Assembly: GCF_004792685.1 (NCBI RefSeq)
Contig: NZ_SRXT01000002.1
Coordinates: 310,001-374,000, forward strand
Direction: 5' to 3'
DNA from: Sphingomonas gei
GTDB lineage: Bacteria > Pseudomonadota > Alphaproteobacteria > Sphingomonadales > Sphingomonadaceae
Length of the DNA: 64,000 bases
Shown: positions 24,994 to 34,881 of the stretch, one piece after another
Position numbering within the stretch: position 1 is the stretch's first letter
How the letters are laid out: the number at the start of each line of letters is the position of its first letter
Position numbers and translations under genes: made by a program
The notes under the pieces: model-generated
What the model was told of the DNA's origin: nothing
Databases searched by the model: none
Seen by the model: only the letters and a program-made list of their open reading frames with translations

Positions 24994-26178
24994 ATGCCGT
25001 TTATGAATCGCGCCTCTCAGAAGCTCGCGTCCGGTCCCGTCGTCCCGCATCCGTTGGAAATTCTCTCCGTGCCCGATGGGATCTCCGCGATCAAAAGCTG
25101 GCGAGAGAAGCTGATGCCGGCGCTTCTGATCTTCCTGTTGTGGACGGCAGTGGGCGTCTTCATCGCAGTGCCGGACATGGTGGATGGCTTCCAATGGAAC
25201 GAGACCATCGGCAAATTCGTCGAAGCCTGGAGCTGGGCGCTACTCACCCCTGCAATATTGCTGGTCGATCGCAAACTGACGGCGCGCTATCAAAGCGTCG
25301 TTCGGGTAGCAGCTGCACATCTGGTATTGAGTATACCGTTCAGCCTTGTGCACACCTATCTCGCCGGGCTCATATTGTATCCGATACCATCGGTATCCTG
25401 GAGTCCGATCAGGAGCACCGAATTTGCGGTCTACTTCTATCTGGGGGGCTGGGGTACCTATTGTGCCATCATCGGCGTCCTTCAGACTTTCAAATATTAT
25501 AATCGCTACATGAGCAGCCAGGTCGAATTGGCGCGGGTCGAGAAGCGGTTCGTCGAGTCGCACCTGAATGCGCTGCGTCTGCAGCTCGAACCCCATTTTC
25601 TGTTCAATACGCTGAACGCCATATCGTCCGAGCTCGGGGCGGATCCCGAACTCGCGCGGGAGATGATCGAGGATCTCGCCGTGCTGCTCCGGCAATCGCT
25701 CGATTGCCAGGGCAGCAAGGAGATAACACTGGCGCAGGAGCTCGCATTGCTCGATCGCTATCTCGCCATCCAGAAGCTCCGCTTCGGCGACAGGATCCAG
25801 GTTCAGATCCAGGTGGAGTCCGCGACGCTCTCGGCAATGGTGCCGTCGATGTTTCTGCAGCCGCTTGTCGAAAATGCCATTCGGCATGGGCTCGAGGGAC
25901 GCCTGAACGGCGGAAGCATCCTCGTATCGGCCGAGCATGTCGACGACCAGCTGCACATCAAGGTCCTCGACGATGGCGTCGGCCTGCCGCCCTTATGGGG
26001 GATCGAGACATCGGCCGGTCTCGGCATAAGCGTGACGCGCGAACGCCTGCGCGCGCTCTACGCGGAGCCCGGCGGTCACGCGTTCGCTGTCGCGCGGCGC
26101 AAGGGCGGGGGCACCGAGGTGGCGATCCGCATCCCCCTCCACGGCAATGGAGCCGAGGCACGTGGCATCGCAGCCTAA
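24994..26178 (+). CDS. LytS/YehU-type sensor histidine kinase
   Basis: 394 residues. Four hydrophobic segments (about 42-60, 77-93, 103-130, 143-165) form a membrane sensor without a recognised extracellular domain. Next comes a short coiled coil and the His_kinase domain with LQLEPHFLFNTLNAIS; His201 is the likely phosphorylation site. The ATPase domain has PLVENAIRHGL (N box), DDGVGLP and GLGISVTRERL (G boxes). The gene overlaps the following LytTR regulator by 32 bp, so they form a two-component pair. The divergent glycan operon next door is a plausible but unproven target. Confidence 0.9.
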   Translation: MPFMNRASQKLASGPVVPHPLEILSVPDGISAIKSWREKLMPALLIFLLWTAVGVFIAVPDMVDGFQWNETIGKFVEAWSWALLTPAILLVDRKLTARYQSVVRVAAAHLVLSIPFSLVHTYLAGLILYPIPSVSWSPIRSTEFAVYFYLGGWGTYCAIIGVLQTFKYYNRYMSSQVELARVEKRFVESHLNALRLQLEPHFLFNTLNAISSELGADPELAREMIEDLAVLLRQSLDCQGSKEITLAQELALLDRYLAIQKLRFGDRIQVQIQVESATLSAMVPSMFLQPLVENAIRHGLEGRLNGGSILVSAEHVDDQLHIKVLDDGVGLPPLWGIETSAGLGISVTRERLRALYAEPGGHAFAVARRKGGGTEVAIRIPLHGNGAEARGIAA

Positions 26179-26962
26179 GCCCCTTTGCGCGCTGGTGGTC
26201 GACGACGAGGCACCGGCGCGTCGGCGGATCTGCGACTTGCTGGCGCGGGATGACGATGTCGCCAGCGTTTTGCGTGCGGAGAACGGAGTCGCGGCGATCG
26301 ACATGATCCAGCGCAGCCGGCCCGACATCGTGTTCCTCGACGTGCAGATGCCCGGCGTCGACGGCTTCGGCGTCGTCGAGGCGATTGGCCCCGAGAACAT
26401 GCCGCTCACGGTGTTCGTCACCGCCTATGATCATTTCGCGATCCGTGCGTTCGAGGTCGAGGCGATCGACTATCTGCTCAAGCCGTTCAGCGGCCGACGC
26501 TACGAACAAACGATGGAGCGCGTGAAGGAGCGGTTGGCCGATCCCCGACCGACAGAGGGGGACAGCGCCGGTGGCTTTGGTCCCGAGCTGCTCGAGCTGG
26601 TCGCGAAGCGCGCCACGCCCGGTGCGATCTGGGACTGGATCGCCGTGAAATCGCGCGACACGACCCGGCTGTTGATGAGCGAGGATATCGACTGGATCGA
26701 GGCGGCCGGAGTCTATGTGACGGTGCATTCGAAGGGCGATGCATTTCTCTATCGCGCGGGCCTCGCCGCAGTCGCAAATCGCCTCGACCCATTTCGCTTC
26801 GTCCGCATCCATCGGTCGCACATCGTCAACGTCAGGTCGATCGCATCGCTCGAGCGCCGCTCGCACGGGGAGTTCGAAGTGATGCTCAAGACCGGAACCC
26901 GGCTGATGATGAGCCGGACGTATCGCGGCGAAGTCGAAGCGATATTGGGGCAGCCTCTTTGA
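26147..26962 (+). CDS. LytTR-family response regulator
   Basis: 271 residues. The receiver domain (14-130) has acidic residues in VVDDEAPARR, phospho-acceptor Asp65 in FLDVQMPG, Thr in VTAYDHFA and Lys in LLKPFSG. The C-terminal LytTR DNA-binding domain (about 165-270) has WIEAAGVYVTVHS, FVRIHRSHIVNV and MSRTYRGEV. The start lies inside the kinase gene; GTG 26162 is an alternative start. It would bind DNA on phosphorylation by the neighbouring kinase. Confidence 0.92.
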   Translation: MEPRHVASQPKPLCALVVDDEAPARRRICDLLARDDDVASVLRAENGVAAIDMIQRSRPDIVFLDVQMPGVDGFGVVEAIGPENMPLTVFVTAYDHFAIRAFEVEAIDYLLKPFSGRRYEQTMERVKERLADPRPTEGDSAGGFGPELLELVAKRATPGAIWDWIAVKSRDTTRLLMSEDIDWIEAAGVYVTVHSKGDAFLYRAGLAAVANRLDPFRFVRIHRSHIVNVRSIASLERRSHGEFEVMLKTGTRLMMSRTYRGEVEAILGQPL

Positions 26963-26971
26963 GGCGCTGCG

Positions 26972-27652
26972 CTAGGCGCGCCGAAAAACGAAGTACCAGA
27001 CCTCGTGGCCCTGCCGCCGCGCCTTGCGCTCGTAGCGCGTCTCGGGCCAGTCGGCCGGGCGGGTCAGGAAGTCAGCGGCGCTTTGTGCCTGCCAGGCGAA
27101 GTCGCGGCGGCGGTTCATCACCATCATCGCCCAGCGGCAATAGGTCGGATCGTCGGTGCCGAGGCGGAATTCGCAGCCGGTCTTGAGCTTGGCGGCGATC
27201 ATGTCGAGCGGACCGTCATTGACCATCCGGCGCTTGGCATGGCGCGCCTTGCGCCAGGGATCGGGGTGGAGCAGATAGACGCGGCTCAGGCTGGCGTCGG
27301 GTAGCCTCTCGAGCGCATCGAGCGCGTCGCCCATGTGGAGGCGGACATTGGCGAGGCCGTCGTCGCGGATATGGTTGAGCGCGCCGACCACGCCATTTAG
27401 GAAGGGCTCGCAGCCGATAAAGCCATGATCGGGGCGCATCGCGGCCTGGCCGGCAAGATGCTCGCCCGCGCCGAAGCCGATCTCGAATTCGAGCGGGCGA
27501 TCGTCGCCGAACAGCGAAGCGGCATCGAGCCGGCCGGTTTCGGGCACGCTCATGCGCGGGAGCATTTCCTCGACAAGGGCCGCCTGGCCCTGGCGCAATT
27601 TATGTCCCTTGGCGCGGCCATAGAGGCGGCGGATGGTGATCGGATCAGGCAT
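26972..27652 (-). CDS. trmB: tRNA (guanine-N7)-methyltransferase
   Basis: 226 residues from ATG 27652, with AGGCGG just upstream. The Rossmann methyltransferase core begins EFEIGFGAGEHLAGQA (SAM binding), followed by GCEPFLNGVV and the TrmB signature VYLLHPDPWRKARHAKRR. The C-terminus has TDDPTYCRWAM, and WPETRYERKARRQGHEVW near the end. It makes m7G46 in the variable loop of tRNAs. In related genomes trmB sits next to metK; here two EAL-like genes lie between them. Confidence 0.95.
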   Translation of the reverse strand: MPDPITIRRLYGRAKGHKLRQGQAALVEEMLPRMSVPETGRLDAASLFGDDRPLEFEIGFGAGEHLAGQAAMRPDHGFIGCEPFLNGVVGALNHIRDDGLANVRLHMGDALDALERLPDASLSRVYLLHPDPWRKARHAKRRMVNDGPLDMIAAKLKTGCEFRLGTDDPTYCRWAMMVMNRRRDFAWQAQSAADFLTRPADWPETRYERKARRQGHEVWYFVFRRA

Positions 27653-27686
27653 GCCGCCTGTTAGCGCCGCTGGGGCGCGGCGCAAC

Positions 27687-28538
27687 CTAGACCGCGCGCG
27701 CCATCTCGGCGGGACGTGCCGTGCGTAGCGGGAAGGCGGCGCGGCCATGATGCGCGAGACGGCGATGCGTCGGCGCGCTAATCGGGTTTCGCGGTTCGCG
27801 ACGCACCCGGTCGGCCTGGGGGATCGCTGCGGTGCCGATCTGGAAATGACGCACACCCATCGCATGGAGCACATCGTGTTCGCCGCGATTCTCGACTCCG
27901 CGCGCGATGACGGTGACTCCCATGTTGCGTGCGAGCCGCATCACGCCTTCGGCGATCAGCCGGCGCGAGACGCTGCCGCCGATGCCGCGAACCAGCGAAG
28001 GGTCGAGCTTGACGAAATGGGGGGTGAATCGAGCGAGCAGCTTGAGCGCGACCGGCCCGGCGGCGAAGCCATCGAGCGTGACTGCGATGCCGCGGCGGCC
28101 GCAGGCTTCGGCAAGCGCCGCGGCCTGATCGAAGTCGCCGCGCTCGTCGGCATTGATCTCGACCACCAGCCGGTCGGTCCCCACGCCGTTGGCCAATGCG
28201 GCGCGGAATAAATGGGAAAGGAGCGGTTCGGCGAGCCCGGCCGCGGCGCCGAGCGGCAGCGCGATCAGCGCGCCGCCGCGATGCAAATTGAGCGCGGCGG
28301 TGCGTTCCAGCGCCAGGGTGATGCGGCGCGCCTCCAGTGCCGAGCGCTGCTCGGGGAGCAGCGACGCGGAAATCGCCGCAAAGCTGCGTCCGTCCCTGCC
28401 GCTCGCCACGGCCTGCCACGCAAAGGGTCGATCGGCGCCCTTGGCGATCATCGCGCAGAAGCCGATGGTGAGATCGAGGCGGGGATCGGCGCGGTTGATC
28501 GTGGCGATGGACAGGGTGGCAGGCTGGATGGCGGTCAT
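27687..28538 (-). CDS. Degenerate EAL-domain protein (1)
   Basis: 283 residues from ATG 28538, with GAGGAG 5 nt upstream. The fold of an EAL c-di-GMP phosphodiesterase can be followed (RLVVEINADERGDFDQA, then VALKLLARFTPHFVKLDPSL and LIAEGVMRLARNMGVTVIARG). However, the EAL motif position reads AIS, and the DDFGTG loop is LDGFAAG, so metal-binding and catalytic residues are missing. It is predicted to be catalytically inactive and may bind nucleotide or a partner protein. It has no membrane segment. A second degenerate EAL gene lies just upstream on the same strand. Confidence 0.75.
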   Translation of the reverse strand: MTAIQPATLSIATINRADPRLDLTIGFCAMIAKGADRPFAWQAVASGRDGRSFAAISASLLPEQRSALEARRITLALERTAALNLHRGGALIALPLGAAAGLAEPLLSHLFRAALANGVGTDRLVVEINADERGDFDQAAALAEACGRRGIAVTLDGFAAGPVALKLLARFTPHFVKLDPSLVRGIGGSVSRRLIAEGVMRLARNMGVTVIARGVENRGEHDVLHAMGVRHFQIGTAAIPQADRVRREPRNPISAPTHRRLAHHGRAAFPLRTARPAEMARAV

Positions 28539-28759
28539 GCGGGCTCCTCGTTCAAGCACCGAAATATTGGTTAATCCGCCTCTCGCCCACTCCGTGCGTC
28601 GCCGCGTTGGGTTCGCACGCATAGGGATTCTCCCGGGTACCGCGCAGCACCGTCCGGAGTCTCCGATTCATACCCCTCGGCAACCGGCGAGTCGTCGCGC
28701 TATGACGGGAATAGGAGCTGCGCGTTCCAGGCTCGGAGAACGGCCGCGCGGCCTGAAGG

Positions 28760-29521
28760 TCAGGCCGCAGCGCGGCGCAGCGTCGGCGTGGGAAGGCTGC
28801 GCAAGGCGGGGCTGGCAATCTCTTCGCCCTGGACCAGCGTGATGCCGAAGCCGCGCAGCCGCTGGAGCACGGCTTCGCTGTCAACTCCGGTGGCGATTAC
28901 CTTGAGGCCGAGCTGGCGGATGCGCGGAGTCAGATCCTCGAGCACGAGACGCCGTGACCAGCTGCTCGCGATCGCGCTGACGAGTTCCGATTCGAGCGTC
29001 ACCAGATCGGGGAGGTAGCGGCCGCACAGCGCGAGGCCGGCGTGGCCCGGGCCGAGGCCGACGAACGCCGTGAGCGGGCCTGCCTTGCGATGGACGTCGA
29101 TGATCTCGGCGAGGTCGCGTCCCGCCACCTGGCGATAGCCTTCGAGGCCGAAGATCAGGCGCTCCGCGATCAGGCCGGCATGGCGCGAGACGCGCAGGAT
29201 CGGCTCGAGATGCTCGGCGGGCTTGTCGATCGACTGGGCCTGGACCGGGATCAGCAGGCGCGCCCCGCTGTCTCCAAGGCCCACCGCCATCGCCCAGCGA
29301 ATCGCCCCGGCGGCACAACGCTGATCGAAAGTGGCCTTGGCTTCGGGCGGAAGCGATTCGAATATCTGAGCGGAGGTCTGGCCTTTCGGGCCGCGGATGA
29401 TCGCCTCATAGGCGTAGACGCGGCTGGCCGAGACGTCGGCGATTGGCTGGAACGCGACCGTGAGTCCTGAGTCGGACACCAGCTTGCGTTCCCCTTCCGA
29501 TGTCACTGGCTGCGACTCCAA
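28760..29521 (-). CDS. Degenerate EAL-domain protein (2)
   Basis: 253 residues. The start of the fold is clear (VAFQPIADVSASRVYAYEAI, close to the canonical FQPIVD...EAL). EAI replaces EAL, and the acidic DDFG loop is replaced by VGLGPGHAG, with no conserved lysine after it. Like its neighbour it is probably not an active phosphodiesterase. The two proteins are not close copies of each other, which suggests an old pair rather than a recent duplication. No sensor domain is attached. Confidence 0.75.
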   Translation of the reverse strand: MESQPVTSEGERKLVSDSGLTVAFQPIADVSASRVYAYEAIIRGPKGQTSAQIFESLPPEAKATFDQRCAAGAIRWAMAVGLGDSGARLLIPVQAQSIDKPAEHLEPILRVSRHAGLIAERLIFGLEGYRQVAGRDLAEIIDVHRKAGPLTAFVGLGPGHAGLALCGRYLPDLVTLESELVSAIASSWSRRLVLEDLTPRIRQLGLKVIATGVDSEAVLQRLRGFGITLVQGEEIASPALRSLPTPTLRRAAA

Positions 29522-29608
29522 CGTTTCCGCTCCTTTGCCCCGTAGCTAGTGAACAAGTGCGGTTACCCGAGGGTTAACGACCCCTACGCAAATCTGCGGA
29601 GACTAACG

Positions 29609-29637
29609 AAAAAGGCCGGAGGATTGCTCCCCCGGCC
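29609..29637 (-). terminator. Rho-independent terminator of metK
   Basis: On the minus strand GGCCGGGGGA (29637-29628), a 4-nt loop and TCCTCCGGCC (29623-29614) form a 10-bp stem, followed by TTTTTC. It lies 24 bp after the metK stop codon. Confidence 0.85.
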
Positions 29638-29661
29638 CGTTTGGAATCGTCTGGACCCGAT

Positions 29662-30873
<1,212 letters not shown>

Positions 30874-30920
30874 GATTTTCCTCGAGTCGTGGGAAGGACA
30901 GCCGGGCCGTTGCCATGCCC

Positions 30921-30940
30921 ATATAAAGCTTTCCTTATAT
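30921..30940 (-). promoter_or_regulatory. AT-rich palindrome in the metK leader
   Basis: On the minus strand ATATAAGGAAAGCTTTATAT is symmetric at 7 of 10 positions per arm, 48 bp before the metK start. Its shape resembles operators of ArsR-type SahR regulators that control methionine-cycle genes in Proteobacteria. It could instead fold as an 8-bp mRNA hairpin with loop AAAG. No known SAM riboswitch was recognised. Confidence 0.45.
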
Positions 30941-30959
30941 CTGGCCCCTAGCGGGCCAG
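30941..30959 (-). terminator. Hairpin spanning the lnt stop codon
   Basis: CTGGCCC and GGGCCAG pair perfectly (7 bp) around GCTAG, which contains the lnt TAG stop. There is no T run, so it may be attenuating or structural rather than a true terminator. Confidence 0.35.
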
Positions 30960-32504
30960 GCGTCGGAAGGCAATCGCGAACAAATACAGTGCGCCGGTGA
31001 CGAGGAAGGCCAGCCAATTGCCGGCCCTTGCAAACAAGGTGGGCGGGAGCGGGCGGGGCAGCGCCAGCTCGATCGCGCCCTGCTGACCATGCGGGATCGC
31101 TTCGAGCACCTGGCCGCGCGCGTCGATCACCGCCGAGATGCCGGTCGGAGTCGAGCGCAGGATCGGCAACCCCTCCTCGATCGCACGCAGCCGCGCCTGG
31201 GCGAGATGCTGCGGCGGACCCCATTTGCCGAACCACGCGTCGTTCGAGGGATTGAACAGGAAATCGGGCCGGTTACGGCGATCGACTACCTCGCCGGAGA
31301 AGACGATCTCGTAGCAGATCTGGATCCCAGCCTTGCCGAAGCCGGGGGTGGCGATCGCGCGCGGGCCTGGGCCAGGAACGAAGTCGACGTCGCCCATCAC
31401 CAGCCGCGCCAGCCCGAGCGGGGCGAGCAATGTGCGCATCGGCAGATATTCGCCATAAGGAACCAGGTGCGCCTTGTCGTAGCGCTGGCCGAGCGCGCCG
31501 TTCGCATCGAGCGCCCAGACCGAATTGCCGGCACCGCTCAATTGGCCGTCCTTGCCGAAGAACAACGACGTCCCGCCGATCAGTGCGATGTCGCGCGGCC
31601 CGAGTTGCGCGGCGATGCGCGCGCGCACCCAGCGCGGATCGCCGCGGCCATAAAAGCGCGTGTCGGGATAGCCGTCCTCGACATAGTAATTGACCGTACC
31701 CTCGGGCCAGACGAGCAGCCGCGGCGCGGCGCCGGGACGCCCGCTCCATTCGAGCAATTTGGCCAGCACGCGCTCGGGGTAGTCGGCGTCACCGACGCCC
31801 TCCTGCCCGATATTGGGCTGGACCACGCGTACGCGCGGCGCGGCGGGGTCGGGCAGCGGGGGCCGCGAGAAGTCCATGTTGAGCGCGGCCAGCACGATCA
31901 GCAGCGGCGCGCCGATGAGCAACGGGCGATAATGGCGCTGCGACGCGAGGAAGAGCAGGCCCGCGGCGAGGATCGCGACTCCCGACAGGGCATAGGTGCC
32001 GATCCATGCGGCGATCTGGGCCAGCGGCGTCGGCAGCCAGATCACCCCGAGCGGGTTCCACGGATAGCCGGTGAACAGCACGCCGCGCAGATATTCGGTC
32101 AGGATCCATGAGCCAGTGGCGGCAAGCACGAAGGCGAGATCAGGCTCCTGCCAGCCGGCGCGGCTCTTCACCAGTCGGGCGAAGCGCCAGGCAAGTCCCA
32201 TCGCGAAGGCCGGATAAAGTGCGAGGTACAATGCCAGCACCACCACGGCGAAATAGCCGAGCACCGGCGGCATCTTGTCCTGATAGTCGAAGGCGTGCTG
32301 GATCCAATTGTTGCCCAGCGTGAAATGCCCGACCCCGAATATCCAGCCGCGCAGCAGCACGCTCTTGAGCGTCGGCGCGGACCAAGTCAGCCAGAGCAGG
32401 ATGGCGAAGGCGAGCAGGGCGAGCGGCCACAGGTTCAGCGGGGCGAAACCGGTGGCGGAGATCAGGCCGGCGAGGAGGGCGGTGAGCAGGGGACGGGAGA
32501 GCAT
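30948..32504 (-). CDS. lnt: Apolipoprotein N-acyltransferase
   Basis: 518 residues. Six or so N-terminal membrane segments (residues 1-215) are followed by a periplasmic nitrilase-like domain and a last C-terminal membrane segment. The catalytic triad is visible: Glu in [10 protein letters not shown], Lys in [15 protein letters not shown] and Cys in IQICYEIVF. It acylates the N-terminal cysteine of lipoproteins, the last step of their maturation at the inner membrane. It precedes metK on the same strand, and corC lies further upstream, as in many alphaproteobacteria. Confidence 0.95.
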   Translation of the reverse strand: MLSRPLLTALLAGLISATGFAPLNLWPLALLAFAILLWLTWSAPTLKSVLLRGWIFGVGHFTLGNNWIQHAFDYQDKMPPVLGYFAVVVLALYLALYPAFAMGLAWRFARLVKSRAGWQEPDLAFVLAATGSWILTEYLRGVLFTGYPWNPLGVIWLPTPLAQIAAWIGTYALSGVAILAAGLLFLASQRHYRPLLIGAPLLIVLAALNMDFSRPPLPDPAAPRVRVVQPNIGQEGVGDADYPERVLAKLLEWSGRPGAAPRLLVWPEGTVNYYVEDGYPDTRFYGRGDPRWVRARIAAQLGPRDIALIGGTSLFFGKDGQLSGAGNSVWALDANGALGQRYDKAHLVPYGEYLPMRTLLAPLGLARLVMGDVDFVPGPGPRAIATPGFGKAGIQICYEIVFSGEVVDRRNRPDFLFNPSNDAWFGKWGPPQHLAQARLRAIEEGLPILRSTPTGISAVIDARGQVLEAIPHGQQGAIELALPRPLPPTLFARAGNWLAFLVTGALYLFAIAFRRLAR

Positions 32505-32560
32505 CCGTCTTCGCTTACCCGATCCGTTGCGGGAGGGGGAGGGGGCGGCTCCCCCAAACC

Positions 32561-32645
32561 GTCATCCCCGCGAAGGCGGGGATCCAGGGTTACTCTGCCC
32601 TGCCGGTCCCGCATGGCTCTGGATCCCCGCCTGCGCGGGGATGAC
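32561..32645. repeat. Facing pair of REP-like inverted repeats
   Basis: GTCATCCCCGCGAAGGCGGG (32561-32580) faces GGATCCCCGCCTGCGCGGGG then ATGAC (32621-32645). Both arms fold and also pair with one another. The pair lies between the divergent lnt and VOC genes. Confidence 0.88.
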
Positions 32646-32700
32646 GAGGGAGGGTATGAGCGACATTGTTCGTTGCGTGTCGCATCGCTAGACCGCAGCG

Positions 32701-33117
32701 ATGCTCCGTCCCTTCCATCTCGCTTTCCCGGTCCACGATCTCGAAGCCGCGCGCGCATTCTACGGCGGCGTGCTCGGCTGTTCCGAGGGGCGCTCGTCCG
32801 ACAGCTGGGTCGACTTCGACCTGTTCGGCCACCAGATCGTCGCGCATCTCGATCCCGCGGCCAGGCCGGTTGCGGGTGCCAACCAGGTCGACGGTCACGA
32901 CGTGCCGGTCCCGCATTTCGGCGTCGTGCTGACGATGCCGGACTGGGAGGCGCTCGCTGCCCGCGTCGAAGCGGCGGACATCCGCTTCGGAATTGCACCT
33001 TATGTCCGCTTCAAGGGCCAGGTCGGCGAGCAGGCGACGATGTTCTTTCGCGATCCGAGCGGCAACGCTCTCGAGTTCAAGGCGTTTGCCGATGATGACA
33101 TGTTGTTTGCACGCTGA
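32701..33117 (+). CDS. VOC family (glyoxalase/dioxygenase-like) protein
   Basis: 138 residues. It has two beta-alpha-beta-beta-beta modules of the vicinal oxygen chelate fold: [20 protein letters not shown] at the N-terminus and [16 protein letters not shown] at the C-terminus, where His and Glu would be metal ligands. The reaction cannot be told; members include glyoxalases, dioxygenases and resistance proteins. It is followed at once by the PHA-system gene (TGATG junction), so both are probably made from one transcript. Confidence 0.85.
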   Translation: MLRPFHLAFPVHDLEAARAFYGGVLGCSEGRSSDSWVDFDLFGHQIVAHLDPAARPVAGANQVDGHDVPVPHFGVVLTMPDWEALAARVEAADIRFGIAPYVRFKGQVGEQATMFFRDPSGNALEFKAFADDDMLFAR

Positions 33118-33419
33118 TGGCTGATCCGGTCATCGTCGATATCCCGCATAAGCTGGGACGAGAGGCCGCGCGCGCGCGGATTGCCGGCGGCGTCGGCAAG
33201 ATCGCCGAGATCGTCCCCGGCGGCGGGCATGTCGAGCAGCGCTGGGAAGGCGACACGCTCCACTTCACCGTCAGTGCGATGGGGCAGCAGGTGGCGAGCC
33301 GGCTCGAAGTGCGCGACGACAAGGTCCGTGCCGAAGTCGATTTGCCGCCGATGCTCGCATTGTTCGCGTCGAAGATCCGCGAGAAGCTGGCCGAGAAGGG
33401 CACCAAGCTGCTCCGCTGA
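33117..33419 (+). CDS. Polyhydroxyalkanoic acid system family protein
   Basis: 100 residues. The N-terminus VIVDIPHKLGREAARARI and the later RLEVRDDKVRAEVDLPPML match the small family often found with polyhydroxyalkanoate granule genes. It is thought to be granule-associated or regulatory, without a proven activity. No PHA synthase or phasin lies nearby here. The start codon overlaps the stop of the VOC gene by one base. Confidence 0.8.
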   Translation: MADPVIVDIPHKLGREAARARIAGGVGKIAEIVPGGGHVEQRWEGDTLHFTVSAMGQQVASRLEVRDDKVRAEVDLPPMLALFASKIREKLAEKGTKLLR

Positions 33420-33502
33420 CCGTCATCCCGGCGAACGCCGGGATCTCAGGCGGCAGGCGAGCGGTGCGTGGCACGAGATCCCGGCGTTCGCCGGGATGAC
33501 GG
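33420..33502. repeat. Facing pair of REP-like inverted repeats between convergent genes
   Basis: CCGTCATCCCGGCGAACGCC (33420-33439) and GGCGTTCGCCGGGATGACGG (33483-33502) are perfect reverse complements, 43 nt apart, and each unit is itself a hairpin. The element lies in the 86-bp space between two convergent stop codons, where it could also act as a transcription stop. Confidence 0.92.
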
Positions 33503-33505
33503 TTG

Positions 33506-34876
33506 CTACTTCGCGCTGACCCGCCAGATCACGTTGCCGACATCGTCCGACACCAGTAGCGCCCCGCTCGCATCGGTGATCACCCCGACCGGGCGGCCGC
33601 GCGTCGTCTTGCCGTCGGCGCTGAGGAAGCCGGTGAGCAAGTCGACCGGCTTGGCATCGCGCACCGGAAAGCCGTTGTCGGCGAAGGGGACATAGACGAC
33701 CTTGTAGCCCGATTTGGGCTCGCGGTTCCACGATCCGTGCAGCCCCACGAACGCGCCGTTGGCCCAGCTTCCACCAAGCTTGGCGTCGCTGGCGAAGCTC
33801 AGCCCCAACGGAGCGACGTGCGCGCCCAGCGCGAAATCGGGCCGCCTGACATATTCGAACAGGTCCGGCCGCCCGGGGCTGACTCGCTTGTCGACATAGC
33901 CGCCCCAGTAAAACCACGGCCAGCCGTAGAAGGTGCCGAAATCGACCTGGGTCAGATAATCGGGCGGCATGTCCGATCCGAGCATGTCGCGTTCGTTGAC
34001 CACGGTCCACAATTCGCCGGACTTCGGCTCGAACGCCATGCCGTTGGGATTGCGCAGGCCCCAGGCGAAGACGCGGGTGTATTTGGTGTCAGGCCAGACC
34101 TGGAGGATCAGCGCGCGGCCGTCCTTGGGAAAATTGGCGCGGGGACCACCGGCATAGAGCGTGCCTTCTGCGTCGAGCCCGTTTTCGGCGATGTTCGACG
34201 AGGAGCCGATGCTGACATAGAGCGTCTTGCCGTCGGGCGCGGCGACCACGTTGCGCGCCCAATGATTGCCGCCGCCGGGATAGGCGATGATCTTCTCGGG
34301 CTTGGCGGTGACCCTGGTCTGACCCGGGGTGAACGGATAGCGGACCAGAGCGTCGGTATTGGCGACGTAGAGCCAGTTGCCGACCAGGGCCATGCCGGTC
34401 GGCGAGTTGAGCCCGGTGATGAGCGTGGAACGCTGGTCGGCGACGCCGTCATTGTTCGTGTCGCGCAATAGCGTGATGCGGTTGGGCGAGGGGACGTCGG
34501 CGCCGGCCTGGCCGAGTAACAGCCCCATCACCTTGCCGGTGATACCGCCACCCTTGCGTGGCGGCGAATTGGTCTCGGCGACCAGCACATCGCCATTGGG
34601 CAATCGATAGAGCCAGCGCGGATGCTCGAGCTTGTCGGCGAACGCCGCGACCTGGAGGCCGGCGGCAGGAATTGGCTTGGCGCCGCCCGTCCAGCCCACC
34701 GGCTTGGCGATGCCGACGGTGGGGAAGGTCTGGCTGCGCGTCACGGTCAGCTGGGGCACCCGCCCGGTCACTGCCTGCTCGCTCAGCTTGGCCTTGTCGG
34801 GCTGGCTGATCCAGAACCAGCCAGCGATCGCCAGCACGACGAGCAATGCCAGGACGATCAGGATACGCTTGAGCAT
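33506..34876 (-). CDS. PQQ-dependent sugar dehydrogenase / L-sorbosone dehydrogenase-like protein
   Basis: 456 residues. ATG 34876 has GAGGA 9 nt upstream; ATG 34885, overlapping the corC stop (ATGA), is possible. A single N-terminal membrane anchor (ILIVLALLVVLAIAGWFWI) would hold the protein facing the periplasm. The rest is a six-bladed beta-propeller of the glucose/sorbosone dehydrogenase family (LEHPRWLYRLPNGDVLVAET, GLNSPTGMALVG, VFAWGLRNPNGMAFEP, VGLHGSWNREPKSGYKVVYV). Members oxidise sugars or sugar-like compounds with PQQ; many remain uncharacterised. It probably shares the corC transcript. Confidence 0.82.
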   Translation of the reverse strand: MLKRILIVLALLVVLAIAGWFWISQPDKAKLSEQAVTGRVPQLTVTRSQTFPTVGIAKPVGWTGGAKPIPAAGLQVAAFADKLEHPRWLYRLPNGDVLVAETNSPPRKGGGITGKVMGLLLGQAGADVPSPNRITLLRDTNNDGVADQRSTLITGLNSPTGMALVGNWLYVANTDALVRYPFTPGQTRVTAKPEKIIAYPGGGNHWARNVVAAPDGKTLYVSIGSSSNIAENGLDAEGTLYAGGPRANFPKDGRALILQVWPDTKYTRVFAWGLRNPNGMAFEPKSGELWTVVNERDMLGSDMPPDYLTQVDFGTFYGWPWFYWGGYVDKRVSPGRPDLFEYVRRPDFALGAHVAPLGLSFASDAKLGGSWANGAFVGLHGSWNREPKSGYKVVYVPFADNGFPVRDAKPVDLLTGFLSADGKTTRGRPVGVITDASGALLVSDDVGNVIWRVSAK

Positions 34877-34881
34877 GGGTT

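Noticed and set aside
29560-29580. CtrA-type site (GGGTTAACGA) before the second EAL gene
   Set aside because: Only one half-site like GTTAAC is present; the TTAA-N7-TTAA spacing is not met.
30874-30960. SAM-II, SAM/SAH or other SAM riboswitch before metK
   Set aside because: The conserved cores of these classes as I know them are not visible; only a hairpin and a palindrome are seen. A covariance-model scan would decide.
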